From: Corallococcus sp. CAG:1435
Lineage (GTDB): Bacteria > Bacillota > Clostridia > Christensenellales > CAG-314
Direction of reading: 5' to 3'
Assembly: GCA_000433775.1 (NCBI GenBank)
Contig: HF998482.1
Span: 49,740-58,534 of the forward strand
Length of the DNA: 8,795 nucleotides
Positions 6,056 through 8,795 of the stretch are shown here, one piece after another; position 1 is the first letter of the stretch; each line of letters starts with the position of its first letter. Both the position numbers and the translations under genes were made by a program. The notes below the pieces were generated by a model. The model searched no databases. It was not told where the DNA came from and saw only the letters and a list, made by a program, of their open reading frames with translations.

Positions 6056-6784
6056 CTAGTAGGCACATTCCAAAAGCATTTTGTCTGCAAGCAGGGCGAT
6101 AAATTCGCCGTTGGTGGGCTTTTCCGACGAGTTGTACACCTTCACGCCGAAAACGCTGTTTATGTTTTCGATTTTTCCCCTGTTCCACGCCACCTCTATT
6201 GCGTGTCGTATGGCACGTTCCACCTTGCTGGACGTTGTGCCGAATTTTTTGGCAATGGAAGGATACAGGCTTTTTGTAATGGCGTTGATTATCGGCGGAT
6301 TGTCTACGGCAAGTTTTATGCCTTCTCTCAAAAACTGATACCCCTTGATGTGTGCAGGAATGCCCACGGTAACAAAAATGTTGCTGATTCGTTCGTCCAA
6401 AGTCTTTTCCGAAACGCTTTTCTTGCGCAGAATTTTTCCGCCCAACTTTTCCCCTTCGGCAACGTTGACAATTCTTTGTTCCAACACGCCGTATTCCAAC
6501 GGCTTTACAAGGTAGTACTTTGCGCCGAGGTCCAAAGCCTTTATCACAAATACTTCGCTTTTAAGTTCCGACGCAACAATAAACTTGACGTCACGGTACT
6601 TTTCCAACAGGGCGAAACCGTCTTCGCCCGACATGATAAGTTCCGTTATTACCACGTCTGCGGGAATATTTTCCAGACTGCTGCGTGCGTCGCACCCGTC
6701 AACGTCAAAAACTACCTGAAAATTTTCGTTTTCCTCCAACTTGGATTTCAGTCCAGGTTGTCCGATAAGTCCTATTTTAATCAC
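6056..6784 (-). CDS. spo0A: Sporulation master regulator Spo0A with a degenerate receiver domain
   Basis: 242-aa protein (the Bacillus subtilis protein is 267). The C-terminal effector domain (about 128-242) is unmistakable: GIPAHIKGYQFLREGIKL (141-158), then the HTH region SLYPSIAKKFGTTSSKVERAIRHAIEVAWNRG (172-203) and KPTNGEFIALLADK (222-235). The N-terminal receiver (1-110) aligns to Spo0A but the phosphorylation pocket is altered. The acidic pair is Gly8-Gln9 instead of Asp-Asp, the acceptor Asp is Glu48 (VVITELIM), and the following Pro is Ser52. The switch Ser72 and Lys94 (VKP) are kept. Phosphorylation by the usual chemistry is therefore unlikely; Glu48 could mimic the phosphorylated state (inference). 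The start is the GTG at 6784, 9 bases after GGAGG (6798-6794); an in-frame GTG at 6823 lies upstream of the -10. The gene is single, not in the spoIVB-spo0A arrangement known from other endospore formers. Confidence 0.96.
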   Translation of the reverse strand: MIKIGLIGQPGLKSKLEENENFQVVFDVDGCDARSSLENIPADVVITELIMSGEDGFALLEKYRDVKFIVASELKSEVFVIKALDLGAKYYLVKPLEYGVLEQRIVNVAEGEKLGGKILRKKSVSEKTLDERISNIFVTVGIPAHIKGYQFLREGIKLAVDNPPIINAITKSLYPSIAKKFGTTSSKVERAIRHAIEVAWNRGKIENINSVFGVKVYNSSEKPTNGEFIALLADKMLLECAY

Positions 6785-6798
6785 TTTTTGCAACCTCC

Positions 6799-6813
6799 GT
6801 GTTTTGTAAACAC
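6799..6813. promoter_or_regulatory. Inverted repeat in the spo0A leader
   Basis: GTGTTT-TGT-AAACAC is a perfect 6+3+6 inverted repeat. It sits between the proximal -10 (6819-6814) and the ribosome site (6798-6794) of spo0A, over the predicted start point. It could be an operator or a small leader hairpin next to the SD. Confidence 0.5.
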
Positions 6814-6819
6814 ATTGTA
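6814..6819 (-). promoter_or_regulatory. Proximal spo0A promoter (extended -10)
   Basis: TACAAT (6819-6814) preceded by TGC gives an extended -10, TGnTACAAT. There is no good -35 at 16-18 bases. A SigH-like AAAGGTTT upstream lacks a matching -10, so SigH use is not supported. The predicted start is near 6807. Confidence 0.5.
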
Positions 6820-6850
6820 GCACGCAAACCTTTGTTGTTTTCTAAAATAA

Positions 6851-6879
6851 ATTATCGGTTATTGAGTGTAATTGTCGAA
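6851..6879 (-). promoter_or_regulatory. Distal spo0A promoter overlapped by a Spo0A box
   Basis: TCGACA (6878-6873), a 16-base spacer and GATAAT (6856-6851) form a SigA-like promoter with five of six matches in each hexamer. The plus strand over the -35 reads ATTGTCGAAAA, with the exact Spo0A core TGTCGAA at 6873-6879. A Spo0A site over a -35 is the arrangement of directly regulated promoters in Bacillus, so autoregulation is likely; its sign cannot be told. Confidence 0.6.
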
Positions 6880-6885
6880 AATTGC

Positions 6886-6915
6886 AAAGAAAAGCACGTT
6901 GCAAACACAACGTGC
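6886..6915 (-). terminator. Intrinsic terminator of the small membrane protein gene
   Basis: GCACGTTG (6894-6901) and CAACGTGC (6908-6915) pair around a 6-base loop. On the minus strand TTTTCTTT follows. It starts 10 bases after the stop codon at 6925 and ends just before the spo0A distal promoter, so spo0A is not co-transcribed with the gene upstream. Confidence 0.85.
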
Positions 6916-6924
6916 CAAATGATA

Positions 6925-7299
6925 TCACTTGTTTGTTTCGTCCACAACCTCTTCGGTGTTTTGCTCTTCCGACGCAAAGGCGTCCGCATCGGAAACGTCG
7001 TACTGTACCTCTTCCGCAGTTGCCTGACGGTACTGTTTTATGTCGGGCAAAATGCAAATGTAAAACGTCCAACCGACAAGGGACATCAATGCCTTGCACA
7101 CGACTGTTACTACAACGTTCAAAACGGGTATCCAGCAAAAAAGCATATTTACAAGCGTAAGTGCCATTTCCACCAAAAACATCACCGAATAGATGGGAAG
7201 CCCCACCACAATGCAAAGCGTCTTTGCAATACAATACCAGAAGTTTTTGCTTGTGTAGCGGAAAATCCAATGGAAACGCTGTTGATAGTATTCTTTCAT
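6925..7299 (-). CDS. Small membrane protein of unknown function
   Basis: 124-aa protein. The N-terminus is basic and aromatic (MKEYYQQRFHWIFRYTSK). Two or three hydrophobic helices follow (about 22-43, 45-60 and 62-84), then a polar, strongly acidic tail (96-124) with many Glu and Asp. The positive N-terminus suggests it faces the cytoplasm; the side of the acidic tail depends on whether there are two or three helices. I do not recognise a family. The ATG at 7299 has only a weak ribosome site (GAGAG, 6 bases before it). It has its own promoter and terminator, lies directly upstream of spo0A, and is divergent from mgtE. Being a neighbour is not evidence of a shared role. Confidence 0.8.
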   Translation of the reverse strand: MKEYYQQRFHWIFRYTSKNFWYCIAKTLCIVVGLPIYSVMFLVEMALTLVNMLFCWIPVLNVVVTVVCKALMSLVGWTFYICILPDIKQYRQATAEEVQYDVSDADAFASEEQNTEEVVDETNK

Positions 7300-7328
7300 G
7301 ACAATCTCTCTTTTTTGCTTTTTTACAC

Positions 7329-7357
7329 ATATTACTACAAAACGGAAATTGTGTCAA
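7329..7357 (-). promoter_or_regulatory. SigA promoter of the small membrane protein gene
   Basis: A perfect TTGACA (7357-7352), a 17-base spacer and TAATAT (7334-7329, four of six matches to the -10). The predicted start is near 7322, giving a leader of about 22 bases. Confidence 0.72.
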
Positions 7358-7728
7358 ACGCATACCTGCACGGGAACACGACGCAAGACAGTCCCTTGCA
7401 GAAAAATTTTGCACCACTGTGCAGGTAATCTTTCAAAACAAATCGTATTGCAGAAAAGCAGTTTTTGTTGGGCAAACATTGCCGCAACAAGACGTCAAAA
7501 TACGGCGAGGGGCATTTTCAACGGACACATGGCGACTTGTCAAGAATATAATTGTCGTTGCCTGCAACGGGAAAACACCGCCTGACATTACCATTGAAAT
7601 TACAGGAAAATTTGAAAATAGCGGGACAAAAATTCGGCAAAAATCCTATTATGAAATGCAGACACGGAAAAAAACAAACGGCTTTTTCAAAAGATGGTTT
7701 TTGCAATGTAAAAATTTTCCGAAAATTG
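7358..7728. other. Gene-free spacer between divergent promoters
   Basis: About 370 bases between the promoter of the small membrane protein gene and that of mgtE. A plus-strand open frame of 120 codons (7419-7781) has no ribosome site, encodes a basic low-complexity peptide, and runs through the mgtE promoter into the riboswitch; I reject it. I see no other signal. Confidence 0.6.
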
Positions 7729-7757
7729 TTGACAGAGTGAAAAAACAAAACTACAAT
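7729..7757 (+). promoter_or_regulatory. SigA promoter of mgtE
   Basis: Perfect TTGACA (7729-7734), a 17-base spacer and TACAAT (7752-7757). The predicted start near 7764 is immediately before the M-box aptamer. Confidence 0.9.
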
Positions 7758-7763
7758 GTAAGT

Positions 7764-7912
7764 AACCTATCCGGTAGGTGAGGCTACCACAAGGGATATG
7801 GGTTGCTGCCGAACAAGCGTGGAGACACGTCAATTCCGGTAAGCAGGCTTTGTCGAAACCAAGGCACAGCCTAACGCAACTTCACTGCCCTGTGATGCTA
7901 AAACTTGTAATG
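7764..7912 (+). promoter_or_regulatory. M-box (ykoK) magnesium riboswitch aptamer
   Basis: The conserved M-box blocks occur in order: GGTAGGTGAGGCTACC (7773-7788), TTGCTGCCG (7803-7811), the AGAC/CAAT/CGGT segment around 7822-7840, and GTGATGCTAAAAC (7892-7904). The M-box binds Mg2+ and promotes termination when Mg2+ is plentiful. A terminator follows at 7939 and a magnesium transporter gene at 7990, as expected. Ends are approximate because the outer stem could not be modelled by eye; GATGC (7894-7898) is complementary to GCATC in the terminator (7941-7945) and may be part of the switch. Confidence 0.92.
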
Positions 7913-7938
7913 GTGAGGACATATTTTTTTGTTTTTGT

Positions 7939-7965
7939 CTGCATCCGTTACGGGTGCAGTTTTTT
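7939..7965 (+). terminator. Riboswitch-controlled terminator in the mgtE leader
   Basis: CTGCATCCG (7939-7947) and CGGGTGCAG (7951-7959) form a 9-bp stem with one G-U pair and a TTA loop, followed by six T residues (7960-7965). It lies between the M-box and the mgtE ribosome site, so it is the regulated attenuator rather than the end of a gene. Confidence 0.92.
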
Positions 7966-7989
7966 ATTGTTTTCTTTGGAGGTAATAGG

Positions 7990-8795
7990 ATGGAGCAGGA
8001 AAATCAGGTTGAATTGACCGACACCATTGAAAAGGTAAAACAGTTGCTGGAAGAAAAGAATTTCAGGGAAATAAAAGGTTTGATAAACGACATGATGCCG
8101 CAGGACTGCGCCATGTTGTTGGAAGAACTTCCCGAAAAGGATATGCCACCCGTTTTCCGATTACTTTCCAAAGAAAATGCAGCGGAAACATTTGTTGAAA
8201 TGGAATCGGACAAACAGCAGTTGCTGTTGATGGTTTTTTCCGACGCCGAACTGAAAGCGGTGTTTGACGAAATGTTCCTTGACGACACTGTGGACATAAT
8301 TGAGGAAATGCCCGCCAACGTCGTGAAGCGTATCATAAAGCAATCGGACACGGAAACGAGAGCGCAGATAAACGAGATTCTGAAATACCCCAAAGACAGC
8401 GCAGGCACAATAATGACGGTGGAATACGTCAGTTTGCGAGAACACTGGACGGTGAAGGAATGTTTCGACAGAATACGAAAAATCGCTCTCGACAAGGAAA
8501 CCATTTACGTGTGCTACGTAACGGACGACAAGCGTAAATTGCTGGGGTTGGTAACGGTGAAAGACCTGCTTTTGCACGACTACGACACGCCGATAGCCGA
8601 CTTCATGGAAACGGACGTGATAAGCGTGGAAACGACGGACGACAAGGAATTTGTGGCGCAGCGTATTTCCAAATACGACCTGTACGCAATACCCGTTGTA
8701 GACGGCGAAAACCGCATTGTAGGCATAATCACCGTGGACGACGTGTTGGACGTTATGGAACAGGAAGCCACCGAAGACATTTCAAAAATGGCTGC
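7990..8795 (+). CDS. mgtE: Magnesium transporter MgtE, 5' part (runs off the window)
   Basis: 268 codons are present with no stop. Residues about 10-130 form the helical MgtE_N domain, including LPEKDMPPVFRLLSKENAAE (47-66). The linker YPKDSAGTIMTVEYVSL (133-149) leads into two CBS domains (about 140-200 and 205-260), the second with PVVDGENRIVGIITVDDVLD (235-254). QEATEDISKMA (258-268) marks the start of the connecting helix. The membrane channel half lies beyond the edge. In known MgtE proteins the cytosolic N and CBS domains sense Mg2+ and close the pore. The ATG at 7990 follows GGAGG (7978-7982) with a 7-base gap. The protein's own Mg2+ gating and the M-box give two levels of control by the same ion. 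Confidence 0.97.
   Translation, partial: MEQENQVELTDTIEKVKQLLEEKNFREIKGLINDMMPQDCAMLLEELPEKDMPPVFRLLSKENAAETFVEMESDKQQLLLMVFSDAELKAVFDEMFLDDTVDIIEEMPANVVKRIIKQSDTETRAQINEILKYPKDSAGTIMTVEYVSLREHWTVKECFDRIRKIALDKETIYVCYVTDDKRKLLGLVTVKDLLLHDYDTPIADFMETDVISVETTDDKEFVAQRISKYDLYAIPVVDGENRIVGIITVDDVLDVMEQEATEDISKMA

Noticed and set aside
7419..7781. 120-codon plus-strand open frame before mgtE
   Set aside because: It runs through the mgtE promoter and into the M-box and has no ribosome site.
8464..8470. TTCGACA Spo0A-core match in mgtE
   Set aside because: Inside a coding region with no promoter nearby; taken as background for judging the intergenic matches.
8004..8577. Minus-strand open frames of 166 and 138 codons
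   Set aside because: Both are antisense to mgtE, which is clearly coding on the plus strand.

Overview
The window looks like chromosomal DNA from an uncultured, endospore-forming Clostridia-type member of the Bacillota. The evidence is a Spo0A with a well conserved DNA-binding half, a mother-cell-type sporulation promoter, many SigA-like promoters with GGAGG ribosome sites, frequent TTG/GTG codons near starts, and an M-box riboswitch ahead of mgtE. I see no transposase, integrase, phage gene, CRISPR array, rRNA or tRNA.

Seven genes lie on the minus strand. Reading from high to low coordinates along that strand they are: a small membrane protein of unknown function (7299-6925), spo0A (6784-6056), a TetR-type repressor (5582-4995), a cysteine-rich protein with a SigE/SigK-like promoter that is probably spore-associated (4251-3607), a double zinc-ribbon microprotein (3195-2980), a soluble calcineurin-type phosphoesterase (2908-2210), and a five-TM membrane protein with a second, probably extracellular, phosphoesterase domain (1942-227). 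On the plus strand the 5' part of mgtE (from 7990) runs off the right edge behind its M-box leader and terminator.

Almost every gene is a single transcription unit with its own promoter and intrinsic terminator, so there is little operon evidence to link functions. Promoters sit very close to the start codons. This fixes several starts downstream of the longest open frame and predicts a leaderless mRNA for the 232-aa phosphoesterase. Gene-free stretches of about 300-570 bases separate several units; one holds a 20-bp tandem repeat, others hold palindromes and Spo0A-box-like sequences.

The most notable observation is that Spo0A has lost its receiver active site: the acidic pair is Gly-Gln and the phospho-acceptor Asp is Glu, while the effector domain is intact. 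Its promoter carries a Spo0A-box match over a -35 element. Together these suggest a Spo0A that works without the classical phosphorelay and may regulate its own gene.
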